Part shown: positions 10,281-19,452 of the stretch, piece by piece
Layout: every line of letters begins with the position of its first letter
Numbering within the stretch: the stretch's first letter is position 1
DNA from: JABDIY01 sp963803875
GTDB lineage: Bacteria; Actinomycetota; Acidimicrobiia; Acidimicrobiales; SZUA-35
Reading direction: 5' to 3'
Assembly (NCBI GenBank): GCA_963803875.1
Contig: CAWDOA010000005.1
Location: forward strand, 1-64,000
DNA length: 64,000 nt
Program-made: the position numbers and the translations under genes
The notes under the pieces: generated by a model
Seen by the model: only the letters and a program-made list of their open reading frames with translations
What the model was told of the DNA's origin: nothing
The model's database searches: none

Positions 10281-11649
10281 ATGACTGTTGCCGTACGCGA
10301 TGCGCTGCCTGCGCCCACCCGATTAGCCGAGGCACAGGCAACATGGCGCCAGAGTGCTGCCTACAGAGCTCGCCCTCGTCTCTTCGAGCAAGCGGTCGGT
10401 ATGGTTGCGCTCACCGTGCTCACCACGGGTTTGCCGACCGAGTGGTTCGTGGTGATCACCGGTGACTTCTACGACGACGTGAACGTGGGTGGCCCGCTGG
10501 TCGTTGTGGTCTTCACCATATTGATCGGAACGCTGCTGGCGTTTTCGATGAAGCGACCGAAGGCGATGTTCTATCTGCTCGTATGCGACCTGGTTCTGGT
10601 GGCCTTTTCGTTGCTGATCTTCTTTTCGCCGCTCTGGTCTGCTGACTTCGCAACCTCAGTCCGCCGATCGGTTGCTCTGGCGTTGGTCACGCTCATGGGT
10701 ATCTATTTTGTTGCTCGCTACAGCCTCGAGCAGCTGATCAACCGCCTCTCGATCGTGTTCTTCATTGCGATGGTTCTCAATCTCATTTGGATCTACGCCC
10801 TACCTCAGTACGGAACCGCACGGCGATGACTTCCTCGGGATCACCACCAATAGAAACAGCCTGGGCCAGCAGGCGGTCTTGGGGTGCCTGGTGATGGTGT
10901 TCGCGTTCCGGTCACGAAACCATCGCATCCTCGCCATCATCGGGTTCCTGGGTTCGCTCTATCTTGTGATCGGAACGAGCTCCAAGACATCGCTGGCGTC
11001 GCTGGTTCTCCTTGGCGGGTTGCTCATCGTCTTCTCGACATTCCGAGCCCGCAAGCAGCTCTTCGGCGCCGTGATCATCAGTGAGTTGACAGCCGGGCTG
11101 TTCGGGCTTCTGTTCGCTACTGCAAATCTGGTCTTCTTCACTGACCTCCTGGATCGCGACATCACCCTCACCGGCCGAACCACCCTGTGGGAGTACCTCC
11201 TGGAGCCGATATCGGAGAAGCCCATCCTGGGTCACGGTTGGGAGGCCTTCTGGGGTGGTTGGGGGTCGCCGGCCCACGAGATCTGGTTGACGAACAACTG
11301 GTTCCCTCCAACCGCCCACAACGCGCCGCTCGAGTATCTTCTCGCACTCGGAGCGGTGGGGCTGGTGTTGTGGGCCGTCATGATGGCCCGTGGGCTATGG
11401 CGTTCGATCCACTATTTGCGGGACCGCCCCGGTATCGCCGGCCTGTTCCCGATCGCCATCTTTTCCTACGCGTTTCTCTACTCGGTCACCGAGGCCGGGG
11501 TCGTGCGCCGGGGGATGGACTGGATGCTGGTGGTGGTGGCACTGGTGGAAACGAAGCGCTTCATGGACAAGAACCGTTCAACCCTGGATGGAAGCAGACT
11601 TGCCGTGACCAGACAACAGCGTCGTGAGACAGCGGAGCGCGACGCCTGA
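10281..11649 (+). CDS. O-antigen ligase/polymerase-like (Wzy) membrane protein, one frameshift
   Basis: About 456 residues with some 11 hydrophobic helices, starting 6 bp after the kinase. The first 180 residues read from ATG 10281. A single-base shift near 10815 moves the frame, and the rest runs to 11649. The Wzy_C/O-antigen ligase signature region is visible: 'GITTNRNSLGQQAVLG', then 'LTGRTTLWEYLLEPI', 'PILGHGWEAFW' and the periplasmic 'TAHNAPLEYLLALG' with its conserved H-N. It should polymerise repeat units or ligate them at the outer face of the membrane. Confidence 0.75.
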
Positions 11650-11661
11650 ACGTGGGTTGGC

Positions 11662-12555
11662 TCAGCGGCGGATTCTCTGTCTGCCCCACGTGATGAACAA
11701 GTTGATGTAGGGAGAGGCCCAGACCAGCGGCCAGGCCGGCCCACCGTGCTGGCGTACGAGGTGCAGCCAGTCGGCCTTGTTGAGCCCGCGTATCGAGTTG
11801 ATGTAGGCAATTCGATCGCGCAGGCTGAGCGCAGCGTCATTGTGGGCATCGGTTCCCCGCGGATTGGATTCGCAGTGCCCTACGGGGACGCTGGGTACCG
11901 AGAGGACGAAGCCTGCTTTCGAGGCGCGATATCCGAGGTCGATGTCGCCCCAACTGTGGTGGTAGGCCGGGTCCATCTGGCCGATCTCTTCGACCACCGA
12001 TGCCGGGACGAGCACAGCATTGCAGTTCATCGTATCGATCCGGTCGGTTTCGGAGAGTTTCCTGTGGCGCAACTTCATCGGATTCCACTTGGAATCGCGT
12101 ACGTAGCCGCCGTAGTTGAACTCTCCGGTTTCTGGGTCGGTGGTGGCTCCGACAGCCAGGCCCACGCCCTCGGACCCGTCCTCGGGTGATTCGGCGGCAT
12201 GGATGAGCTGTTCGAGTGCGTCCGGAAAGAGGATCGTGTCGTCATTCAGAAGGAAGTAGTGATCGAATCCTCCCTGGTCAATGGCTGTGGCCCACGAAAG
12301 ATACATCCCCCGATTCCAGAAAAGGTCACCCGTTCCCTCGATGATATGAACCTCGGGGTGTGCGGCTCGGACAGCCTCACCGGTACCGTCGGTGCTTCCG
12401 TCGTCGACCAGGAACACGGTGAGCTCCGCCTCTGCCACGTCGTTGTCGCCGCCGAGATCTTCCATAACAGCGGTTTGGGTCTTGAGACGATCCAGACAGG
12501 CAAGGGTTGTGTCTCGCCGATTGAAGCAGGTGAGGATGACTGCGATGCGACGCAT
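11662..12555 (-). CDS. GT2-family glycosyltransferase (rhamnosyltransferase-like)
   Basis: 297 residues from the ATG at 12555. The frame stays open upstream, but 'MRRIAVILTCFNRRD' is the natural start. Motifs: 'VILTCFNR' in strand 1, 'VFLVDDGSTDGT' (first acidic pair), 'FLLNDDTIL' (the DXD equivalent) and 'HHSWGDIDLGYR' (E/D-D-x-D catalytic segment). Members of this group often transfer rhamnose or related deoxysugars to a growing glycan; that specificity is family knowledge, not seen here. Convergent with the Wzy-like gene 12 bp away. Confidence 0.8.
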   Translation of the reverse strand: MRRIAVILTCFNRRDTTLACLDRLKTQTAVMEDLGGDNDVAEAELTVFLVDDGSTDGTGEAVRAAHPEVHIIEGTGDLFWNRGMYLSWATAIDQGGFDHYFLLNDDTILFPDALEQLIHAAESPEDGSEGVGLAVGATTDPETGEFNYGGYVRDSKWNPMKLRHRKLSETDRIDTMNCNAVLVPASVVEEIGQMDPAYHHSWGDIDLGYRASKAGFVLSVPSVPVGHCESNPRGTDAHNDAALSLRDRIAYINSIRGLNKADWLHLVRQHGGPAWPLVWASPYINLFITWGRQRIRR

Positions 12556-12723
12556 CCCACGAAGGTACTGCCACCCATGACCTATGCCATACCGGCCAAG
12601 GTTCCCATGGGTAGAGGTTCCCAAACATGCCATCGATCATTTCCCGAGAGTGCACGGCTTGCTACCTTCATTTGTGAAGGTCCTGAACCAGGACGCAGCG
12701 GGCGACAGGCAAGAAGGCGAGAA

Positions 12724-13416
12724 ATGACGGCGCAACACCCAGCAAGTCAAAATGAACTCGGCGGAGTTGATCTCAATGGGCTCGTTCTCGACACCAGTGG
12801 CATCAGGCGGAGTCGCACGGTGTATGAGCGATTCATGAAACGCCCGCTCGACATCATGTTCGCTGGCATTGCCCTTCTGGCGTTGGCTCCGATCCTGGCG
12901 CTCACCTGGATCAGCTTGCGGCTGACTCTCGGCTCCGACGTCGTTCTCACCCAGGATCGAGTTGGCCGAAATGGCCAGCCATTCCAGATGCTGAAGCTCC
13001 GCACGATGCACCAAGACCGCAGGGCGGGTTCGGTTCAGTTCGATGGTCACGACCGACGACGGACACACAAGAGCTCTGATGATCCGCGCCACACACCCCT
13101 GGGTCGCTTCCTTCGAAGCGTGAGCATCGATGAGATCCCTCAACTCCTCAACATCTTGAAGGGAGAGATGAGCCTGGTCGGACCTCGGCCCGAGCTGTAT
13201 CACGTCGCCAAGCAGACCGGCATGCTCGATCATCCTCGACACCTGGTGCGGCCAGGACTCACCGGCCTGTTCCAGACCTCGGGTCTACGCAGCAAGGCCA
13301 ACCTGTCCGAGGGGCTGCACCTCGACATGGCCTACGTGATCAATCTTTCCTTCATGACGGACCTGAAGATCCTTTTCCGAACTGTCGGAGCACTGATCCG
13401 CCGCACGGGTACCTAA
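12724..13416 (+). CDS. Undecaprenyl-phosphate sugar transferase (WcaJ/WbaP C-terminal type)
   Basis: Priming enzyme that puts the first sugar-1-phosphate on undecaprenyl phosphate. ATG 12724 follows an AAGGCGAG ribosome site. 230 residues: one N-terminal hydrophobic hairpin (PLDIMFAGIALLALAPILAL), then the cytoplasmic catalytic core with 'DRVGRNGQPFQMLKLRTM', 'LRSVSIDEIPQLLNIL', 'MSLVGPRPE' and 'RPGLTGLFQTSG'. It lacks the extra N-terminal membrane part of long WbaP proteins, so it is the short monotopic form. The phosphatase follows in the same direction, 18 bp away. Confidence 0.85.
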   Translation: MTAQHPASQNELGGVDLNGLVLDTSGIRRSRTVYERFMKRPLDIMFAGIALLALAPILALTWISLRLTLGSDVVLTQDRVGRNGQPFQMLKLRTMHQDRRAGSVQFDGHDRRRTHKSSDDPRHTPLGRFLRSVSIDEIPQLLNILKGEMSLVGPRPELYHVAKQTGMLDHPRHLVRPGLTGLFQTSGLRSKANLSEGLHLDMAYVINLSFMTDLKILFRTVGALIRRTGT

Positions 13417-13434
13417 ACCGGACAGACTGGGCGG

Positions 13435-13968
13435 ATGGAGAACGAAGACCAGCGAAAACGAATCCTTTTCGTGTGCACGGCGAACATCTGTCGCAGCCCT
13501 ACAGCTGAATACCTCGCCCGCCACCGATTCGGTAGCGATGTCTTCCATGTTCGTTCCGCTGGCTTCATGGCAGCGGACAAGAGTTGCCCCGACGAACTCC
13601 AGCGGGTTCTGGCCGGCAGGGGAGTCTCGGTCGCTGACCATCGAAGCTACAAACTCGACGTTGACACCCTGACGGCCGCCGATTTGATTCTCACCATGGA
13701 GTCACGCCATGTGCTCGACGCCACGGTGCTTGATCGTAGATCACTCCGAAAGATCATTCCCCTGAAGGAAGCGGCGAGAGAAATCCGTAAAGGTGAAACC
13801 ATCGACGCCTTCCTCGAGCGGATAAACGCCACACGAGATCCTCACAAGTACTTGTCCGCAGTCGAGCTCGACGTGGCCGACCCGTACAAGAAGCGATTGA
13901 AGGCCTACGAGAAGGCCGTCGAAGAAATCGATGGCTTGGTGTCTACGTTGCTCTCGCGCCTCCAGTAG
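13435..13968 (+). CDS. Low-molecular-weight protein-tyrosine phosphatase (Wzb-like)
   Basis: 177 residues. The P-loop 'VCTANICRSP' (C-x5-R-S) lies at residues 13-22, and the general acid is in 'DVADPY' near residue 150. The fold needs no other domain. In polysaccharide loci this phosphatase removes phosphate from the tyrosine tail of the Wzc kinase, here at 8633, to allow cycling. The stretch 'EIRKGETIDAFLERI' between the two is longer than in Wzb of enterobacteria. The end overlaps the convergent ligase-like gene by 26 bp. Confidence 0.85.
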   Translation: MENEDQRKRILFVCTANICRSPTAEYLARHRFGSDVFHVRSAGFMAADKSCPDELQRVLAGRGVSVADHRSYKLDVDTLTAADLILTMESRHVLDATVLDRRSLRKIIPLKEAAREIRKGETIDAFLERINATRDPHKYLSAVELDVADPYKKRLKAYEKAVEEIDGLVSTLLSRLQ

Positions 13969-15166
13969 TGACGCTGCCAGCGGCAGCGAATCCCATCCCC
14001 GCGGTCACGACAAGCCATGCGAAGGAAGGCACGCGGAGGGTTGGCTCGACAATCCCGTCCACAATCACCACAGCCAAGGTGCCCAGCGTCAGCGTTCGTT
14101 CCAACGAATCCGGAGCAGCCCAGGTCCGAAAAGCCAGCCACCCCAGCGAACTCAACACTGCGACCAAACCCGGTACTCCGGTGGTCAACCACACGTGCAG
14201 AGGCAGCGAATGGGTGTGTTCGGCATCCCAACCAACGCGACCCTCGGCTCGAAATCGTGAGACGACCGTGCGGTCACGACCGAGTCCGATTCCGGTCACC
14301 GGACGTTCCAACGCCACGTCGACGACCTCGGGCCAAAGCACGGTGCGGCCGTTGAGCGTACGGAGCTCATTCGTTGGTTCCTCGGTGCTTCTCGACAGAG
14401 ACCGGTTGATCGATTCGCCGGCATTGTTGCTGAGGACTGTCATCGCGCCGATCCCTATGAGCGTGCCAACGGCGATGACCACAGCCAATGAGGTCCTCCG
14501 GGACAGGTGGGTAGCGAAGTACAACGACAATTCCCACGGCTCCGGCGGCGATTCCGGTCCGCGACTGAGTCAACAGAAGCGCTGACAAGCCTACGGCCGT
14601 CGCAGCGCTGGTTACGAGGAGGTTCCTTGGCCGACGACCGCCGAAGACCTCGCTGATCAAGACGGCACCAAATCCAACCATGCCCAGACCGCCGCCGCTC
14701 GGGCCATCTGGTTTGGTTCGAGAGAACAGCAGCGTCAGCCGGCCAGTGATACCAGCGTTCGCCACCCACGAGCGCAGCGGTAACCGCCATTCCCACCGAT
14801 GCCAAACCGGCGACACCCACAGCGAGCACGATGTCCTCAGCGGAGCCCGTGACGGCCAGTGCGAAGCTGGCGAACCCAATGGCGGCAAAACAACCAACGG
14901 CAAGCAGGGACGAACCCGGCTCCGGGGAAACCGCTGCTCCAACGGCGGCCCATCCCAGCCAGCCTGCGAGCCAGAGTGCACCTCCGGTGAATCCTGGGAA
15001 TCCCGGTGACCGCAACGGCAACGAGCATCACAGCCAGAGAGGCCAAGCCCAAGTACATCGGTTGGGTCCAACCCCATGTTCCGAGGCGCTCTGCATCTAC
15101 CGCAGCGATGGCAGCGGCAAGCCCGACGAGAACAATCAGACCAGACCGTGAGGAGGTCAGCGACAT
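13943..15166 (-). CDS. Second O-antigen ligase-like membrane protein, about three frameshifts
   Basis: Composite of about 408 residues. The N-terminus (MSLTSSRSGLIVLVGLAAAI) starts at ATG 15166, overlapping the stop of the preceding gene (TGATG). Hydrophobic helices continue in other frames between about 15020 and 14530 (for example LVTSAATAVGLSALLLTQSR). The last 195 residues are intact from 14530 down, with 'LNGRTVLWPEVVDVAL', 'GIGLGRDRT' and 'HTHSLPLHVWLTTG', which match the conserved WzyC loop with its H-x-H/N. It probably polymerises or ligates a second glycan. Three shifts in 1.2 kb suggest consensus errors, but decay cannot be ruled out. Confidence 0.6.
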
Positions 15167-15783
15167 CACGAAGCTCTGAGCGACTTCAGCAGCGTTGCGA
15201 TTCCTGCCAGAAGTAGGCCGATGGCCAAAACAGACTGTTCTGGTTGAGCTGGATACTGAAGTGAGGATGCATACCCCAGCGCCACGAATCGGGATCGACC
15301 CGACCGTGCAGCTATTTCACTATCGGCCAAGGCAGACCGCAGCTCGTTGAGCTCGTCGGTCATCTCCAAGATCAGCTCCTCAGACACCGCTGATCGCTCC
15401 GCGGCTTGTTGGGCCGACTCGAACTGCTGGAGTCGATCTCGCAACGACTCTGTGTCGCTGGAGTTTCGCCGGGCCTGTCGGTCACGTTCGACCAGTCCAC
15501 CGATTGCGGTGTCGATAACGTCTCGGTCGCGGCCGTCGAACCCTGCGACCTTCACCGTAGAGCGATCCTGTCGAGCTCTTACCGTTCCATCGAAGGGCTT
15601 CAAAGCCTCGTTGAGCGCATCCACCGCGTCGGCCTGGACGTCGGCATGATCAGGCCACGACGTTTCGTGATCATCGAGGCGCACATCCGCGGCGACAACC
15701 GGGTCGGAAGGCAGCACCAGTGCACACAGACCAAGGGCCCCGGCCAACACCATTGCACCGCCGAGGAGACTGCCGGACCGCAC
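15166..15783 (-). CDS. Wzz-like membrane protein (helix, coiled coil, helix)
   Basis: 205 residues. A membrane helix at 5-27 (LLGGAMVLAGALGLCALVL) is followed by a polar extracytoplasmic part of about 150 residues. That part holds a long heptad-like region (residues about 95-150, SLRDRLQQFESAQQAAERSA), and a second helix (SVLAIGLLLAGIATLL) ends the protein. This layout is that of polysaccharide co-polymerases, though the usual Pro-rich motif before the second helix is only hinted at by 'YPAQPEQ'. Coupled by a TGATG overlap to the ligase-like gene, so it may set its chain length. No family is recognised with certainty. Confidence 0.5.
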   Translation of the reverse strand: MRSGSLLGGAMVLAGALGLCALVLPSDPVVAADVRLDDHETSWPDHADVQADAVDALNEALKPFDGTVRARQDRSTVKVAGFDGRDRDVIDTAIGGLVERDRQARRNSSDTESLRDRLQQFESAQQAAERSAVSEELILEMTDELNELRSALADSEIAARSGRSRFVALGYASSLQYPAQPEQSVLAIGLLLAGIATLLKSLRAS

Positions 15784-15810
15784 CCGTTGATTCTAGAACG
15801 ATCACCCTCC

Positions 15811-16998
15811 CTACGCGGGTAGCGCCCGCCATGTGATCGAACGATTCAGGTGGTAGTTGCCGATCGTCGCCAGGCCCAGGCCGGCCACCGTGGCCACTGC
15901 GGTTCTGGCCAGCCCGTCGGTTCCGATCGCATCGAGGATGAGCTGCTGTGTTGCTGTTGCAACCAGGACTCCGTGAGCGGCAACACCATGGAACTTCGTC
16001 AATCCGACGAGCGATTCAGCGCCCCGCTGTCGGTAGGCGTTGAATGTGAAGCGGTTGTTCCACCAATAGTTCCACAGCACCGCGGCCTCGATCGCCAGCC
16101 ACCACGAGGCGGGTGTGGCGGAGAACAGGCCGATGCCGATCAGTACGGTGCCCCGAACCACAACGCCGGACAACCCCACGATGGCGTAGGCGCTGAACCG
16201 TGCGGTTACGAACCGACCCCCGGCGAGTTCGATCAGAGCCATGATGTAAGCGACGATCACTGAACCGGTGAGTTTGGTTGCCCCGTGGAGGCGCTGGCCG
16301 AACGTGAACCCAACCTCGACGACCCTGGGCGGTGAACCGGTGGCGAGGAACTCGAGGAGGATCTTGAAACCTCGTGGGTTGACCCGGTTGATGACGGCTT
16401 CGTACCGATCCCGGCTGACGACGAAGAAACCACTCATCGGATCGTTGACAGGGGTCCGCAGCATCAGCCGGGCCAGTCGCGCACCTCCCCAGGAGACCGT
16501 TCGGCGCCACGGTCCGAAGTCGCCGTAACTACCTCCCGGCGCCTCGCGGGAACCGACTGCAATTTCTGCTCCGTCGTCGATGATCGCGCTCACCAGATCG
16601 GGAAGGATGCGCTCATCATGCTGGAGGTCGGCGTCAAGGACCGCGAGGGTTCGACCTCGAGCCATTCCGAAGCCCGCCATCACCGCGGACGACAGGCCAC
16701 GGGCGTCGGTGCGCCGCAGAACGCTCAGTCTGGGCTGGCTTCTGGCCAGTTCGTCTGCGATCTGCCAGGTGCGATCCGGCGAATCGTCGTCGACGACGAT
16801 GATCTCGTAGTCGACGTCGGCCAGAGCGTTCTCGAGTCGCCGAACCAGAATCGGGACGTTTTCTGCTTCGTTGTAGGTAGGGATGATGACACTGACCAAA
16901 GGGTTTGCAAGGTCGCGGCGGTCTGAGGTGCGCCGGTCGTATCGGGCGCTGCCACGCCCTGCTGGGGTGTTCGGTGCCTTGACCGACCTTGGCTCCAT
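15811..16998 (-). CDS. Polyprenol-phosphate glycosyltransferase (DPM1-like GT2) fused to GtrA domain
   Basis: 395 residues. Residues 33-260 are a GT2 domain: 'VSVIIPTYNEAENVP', 'IIVVDDDSPDRTW', 'LAVLDADLQHDE' and 'DPMSGFFVVSR', all typical of dolichyl/polyprenyl-phosphate mannose or glucose synthases. Residues about 265-390 are a four-helix GtrA domain (FSAYAIVGLSGVVVRG ... ALWNYWWNNRFTFN ... IGNYHLNRSITW). Such fusions make polyprenyl-P-sugar and help bring it across the membrane for extracellular glycosylation. Divergent from menG across about 300 bp. Confidence 0.9.
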   Translation of the reverse strand: MEPRSVKAPNTPAGRGSARYDRRTSDRRDLANPLVSVIIPTYNEAENVPILVRRLENALADVDYEIIVVDDDSPDRTWQIADELARSQPRLSVLRRTDARGLSSAVMAGFGMARGRTLAVLDADLQHDERILPDLVSAIIDDGAEIAVGSREAPGGSYGDFGPWRRTVSWGGARLARLMLRTPVNDPMSGFFVVSRDRYEAVINRVNPRGFKILLEFLATGSPPRVVEVGFTFGQRLHGATKLTGSVIVAYIMALIELAGGRFVTARFSAYAIVGLSGVVVRGTVLIGIGLFSATPASWWLAIEAAVLWNYWWNNRFTFNAYRQRGAESLVGLTKFHGVAAHGVLVATATQQLILDAIGTDGLARTAVATVAGLGLATIGNYHLNRSITWRALPA

Positions 16999-17099
16999 AC
17001 GTCTTCATCGGCATCGAGGTCGATGGAGGTGAGGGGAGAGGCGTTGAAATCCGCCCGGACACGTTTGCTGTTCGGTGCCGGCCGGTCTGAAGAACCAAA

Positions 17100-17134
17100 C
17101 TGACCCCGGGGGGCGGCGGCAATCCCGGGGTCAG
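17100..17134. promoter_or_regulatory. 11-bp perfect inverted repeat in a divergent intergenic region
   Basis: CTGACCCCGGG and CCCGGGGTCAG frame a 13-base spacer. It lies 101 bp upstream of the GT2-GtrA start and about 165 bp upstream of menG. No U-run follows on either strand, so it looks more like a binding site or leader hairpin than a terminator. The rest of 16999-17297 shows no gene. Confidence 0.35.
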
Positions 17135-17297
17135 CAGTCGCGTTACTGTTAGGTAACCACGACGCACGAAGATCATAACACGGTGCAACGGTCAACCGGT
17201 AGGGAATTCTTCATTTTTGAATCAACTACCTGCCCGAGGCGGTGGGTCGTCGCTTCGGTCGGCACCCTCGTCGAACAAACCGCTACGGTCGGGTCCT

Positions 17298-17996
17298 GTG
17301 AACAGCATGCCCACCGACCATCTGCCTGAAGGCGATCAGAAGCGGCAGGCAGTTCGAACAATGTTCGACACAATCGCCCCGCGGTACGACCTGGTCAACC
17401 GGATCATGACGCTTCGGATGGATGTTGGACTGCGAAAGAAGACGATGAAGGTGGCGAATTTCGATCCGTCATCGACTGTGCTCGATCTTGCCGCAGGGAC
17501 CGGGGACTTCTGTATCGAACTCGAACAGGGTGGACACCGCGGAATCGGGGTCGACCTTTCCTACGGCATGCTCGCCGCCGCTCGAACGACCGCACCTCTG
17601 GTCCAGGGTGACCTCCTCGCATTGCCGTTTCCCGACCACTCGGTAGACGGCGCTGTTTGTGGCTATGCCCTTCGAAATCTGATCGAGTTACCAGCCTTCT
17701 TCGATGAACTGGCCCGAGTCGTCAGGTCCGGTGGTCGGATCGGATTGTTGGACGTGTCGCGACCCGACAGCCGACTCCTCCGAGGAGGGTTCGACGTGTA
17801 CTTCAACAGGGTCGTCCCCAAGATCGGTGCTCTTTTCTCCGACGCTGCGGCATATGACTATCTGCCTCGGTCGGTGTCCTACCTGCCTGAGCGGCAGGAG
17901 ATGATTGCGATGCTGCGCGTGGCTGGCTTCGCTGATGCGGACCATCGCCAGCTACACGGTGGGCTTTCCCAACTTCTCAGCGCCACAAGGGACTAA
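17298..17996 (+). CDS. menG: Demethylmenaquinone methyltransferase
   Basis: Class I SAM methyltransferase of the UbiE/MenG family, the last step of menaquinone synthesis. Start taken at GTG 17298; an ATG nine bases later is also possible. 232 residues. Motifs: 'MFDTIAPRYDLVNRIM' (UbiE signature 1), 'VLDLAAGTGDF' (SAM loop), 'VCGYALRNL' (signature 2 region), 'SGGRIGLLDVSRP' and 'YDYLPRSVSYLP'. No quinone-route neighbour is adjacent. A small membrane protein follows 9 bp later and may be co-transcribed. Confidence 0.88.
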   Translation: MNSMPTDHLPEGDQKRQAVRTMFDTIAPRYDLVNRIMTLRMDVGLRKKTMKVANFDPSSTVLDLAAGTGDFCIELEQGGHRGIGVDLSYGMLAAARTTAPLVQGDLLALPFPDHSVDGAVCGYALRNLIELPAFFDELARVVRSGGRIGLLDVSRPDSRLLRGGFDVYFNRVVPKIGALFSDAAAYDYLPRSVSYLPERQEMIAMLRVAGFADADHRQLHGGLSQLLSATRD

Positions 17997-18005
17997 GCTT
18001 TCGCC

Positions 18006-18365
18006 GTGCGTTGGTTCAACCCGTCCCATCCCCAAACAATGCAGGCTGCGGTGTTGATCGGCTACATCAGTGGCTTTTTCGCCCTGATCGGAGGCGCCCG
18101 GTATTTCGAGTTGGCGCTGCTTGCTGCCCTTGCGATTCTCGGTGGGGCATTCGGCGTTGCCAACAACAAGCGCATCGGCTGGATTGCGTTGGCAGCCGGA
18201 GCAACCTTCTTCGTCCTTCTGAGGATCGTCGATCTGCTGCTCACGGTGCCGGATGGACTGAACCCAACCCTCTTTCAGCTCAATGCAACGGTCTTCCCGG
18301 TGGCGCTGCTCGCGGCGGTGCTGCATCCCCACACCCGCGAGTACATGAAGGCTTGGTTCGAGTAG
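18006..18365 (+). CDS. Small four-helix membrane protein, unknown
   Basis: 119 residues from GTG 18006. Four hydrophobic stretches (AAVLIGYISGFFALIGG, ELALLAALAILGGAFGVA, WIALAAGATFFVLLRIVDL, TVFPVALLAAVL) with short loops and a C-terminus 'HTREYMKAWFE'. No catalytic motif. The tight spacing to menG suggests one transcript. I do not recognise a family. Confidence 0.6.
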   Translation: MRWFNPSHPQTMQAAVLIGYISGFFALIGGARYFELALLAALAILGGAFGVANNKRIGWIALAAGATFFVLLRIVDLLLTVPDGLNPTLFQLNATVFPVALLAAVLHPHTREYMKAWFE

Positions 18366-18369
18366 AGCC

Positions 18370-19452
18370 TCAGCCGTGGCGGGTCGCCAGTTGCCCGCAG
18401 GCGGCGTCTATGTCGTCGCCCATGGTCGAGCGAATGGTGACATTGATGCCCCGGTCCCGCAGGAGGCGAGCGAACTCCCTCACCCGCTGAGGGCTCGATC
18501 CGGTGGTCGGGTACCCGGGAGTTGCGTTGAGCGGTATCAGGTTGACGTGGGCCCCGGCCGCCCGGGACACCGAAGCGAGTTCCGCGGCGTCGGCGTCCCT
18601 GTCGTTGATTCCGCCGATCATGGCCCATTCGAACGAGACCCGCCTTCCGGTTTCGGCTCGTACCAGGCGGCACGCCTGAACCAGGTCGGCGATTGGGTGC
18701 CGTCGATTTATCGGTACGAGATCGGACCGCAGGTCGTCGTTTGCGGCGTGCAGCGAGACAGCCAGTCCCACCTGCCGTTTCTCTGCTGCGAACGCCTCCA
18801 TTGCGGGAATGACACCAACCGTTGACACGGTGATCTTGCGGGCGCCAATTCCGATGTCGGCGGTGATCCGGTCGATCGAGGTGAGAAGGCGGTCGAGGTT
18901 GGCGAGCGGCTCGCCCATTCCCATGAACACAACGTTGGACAGCCGCTGCGGGGCGGCTGTGCGTTTGGCCCAGTGAACCTGTTCGAGGATCTCCGACACT
19001 GAAAGGTGACGCTCGAAGCCGGCCTGTCCGGTGGCACAGAAGCTACAGGCCATGGCGCAGCCGGCCTGACTGGAGACACACACGGTTGCCCGTTCGTTGT
19101 AGCGCATCAACACCGATTCGATCTGCGCGCCGCCCTGCAGAGCGAAGAGTGCTTTGGTTGTTCGCCCATCACCCGAGGTCTGGCTGGTCAGCCAGGACAA
19201 CGCTGGGGGAAACTCCTCCTCGAGCCGACGTCGGAGATGAAGCGGGATGGTGCTGATTTCATCCGGTAGTTGGCTTCTTTGGTTGACCGCATTCCACACC
19301 TGTTCAGTCCTGAAGCGCGGTTCGTCGGACAAGAACGATGCCAGCTGACTGCGATCCAGATCGAGGAGTGACCGTCGCTCGGGCATTGCGGCCCTCGGGG
19401 TTTCCTGGATGTGGAGGATCCGGCCCAACTGCTCCCTCGATACCTCACTCAT
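18370..19452 (-). CDS. rlmN: Dual-specificity 23S rRNA/tRNA adenine-C2 methyltransferase
   Basis: Radical SAM enzyme that methylates A2503 of 23S rRNA and A37 of some tRNAs. 360 residues. The cluster motif is 'CAMACSFC' (C-x3-C-x2-C). The two catalytic cysteines are in 'CVSSQAGC' upstream and 'DDIDAACGQL' near the end. 'VFMGMGEPLAN' and 'VGLAVSLHAAND' are conserved RlmN stretches. The start ATG at 19452 overlaps the stop of mshD by 8 bp, so the pair is probably translated together. Confidence 0.92.
   Translation of the reverse strand: MSEVSREQLGRILHIQETPRAAMPERRSLLDLDRSQLASFLSDEPRFRTEQVWNAVNQRSQLPDEISTIPLHLRRRLEEEFPPALSWLTSQTSGDGRTTKALFALQGGAQIESVLMRYNERATVCVSSQAGCAMACSFCATGQAGFERHLSVSEILEQVHWAKRTAAPQRLSNVVFMGMGEPLANLDRLLTSIDRITADIGIGARKITVSTVGVIPAMEAFAAEKRQVGLAVSLHAANDDLRSDLVPINRRHPIADLVQACRLVRAETGRRVSFEWAMIGGINDRDADAAELASVSRAAGAHVNLIPLNATPGYPTTGSSPQRVREFARLLRDRGINVTIRSTMGDDIDAACGQLATRHG

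Noticed and set aside
12199..12723. 175-residue extension of the sugar transferase
   Set aside because: It is antisense to the GT2 gene and lacks membrane helices; ATG 12724 has a good ribosome site.
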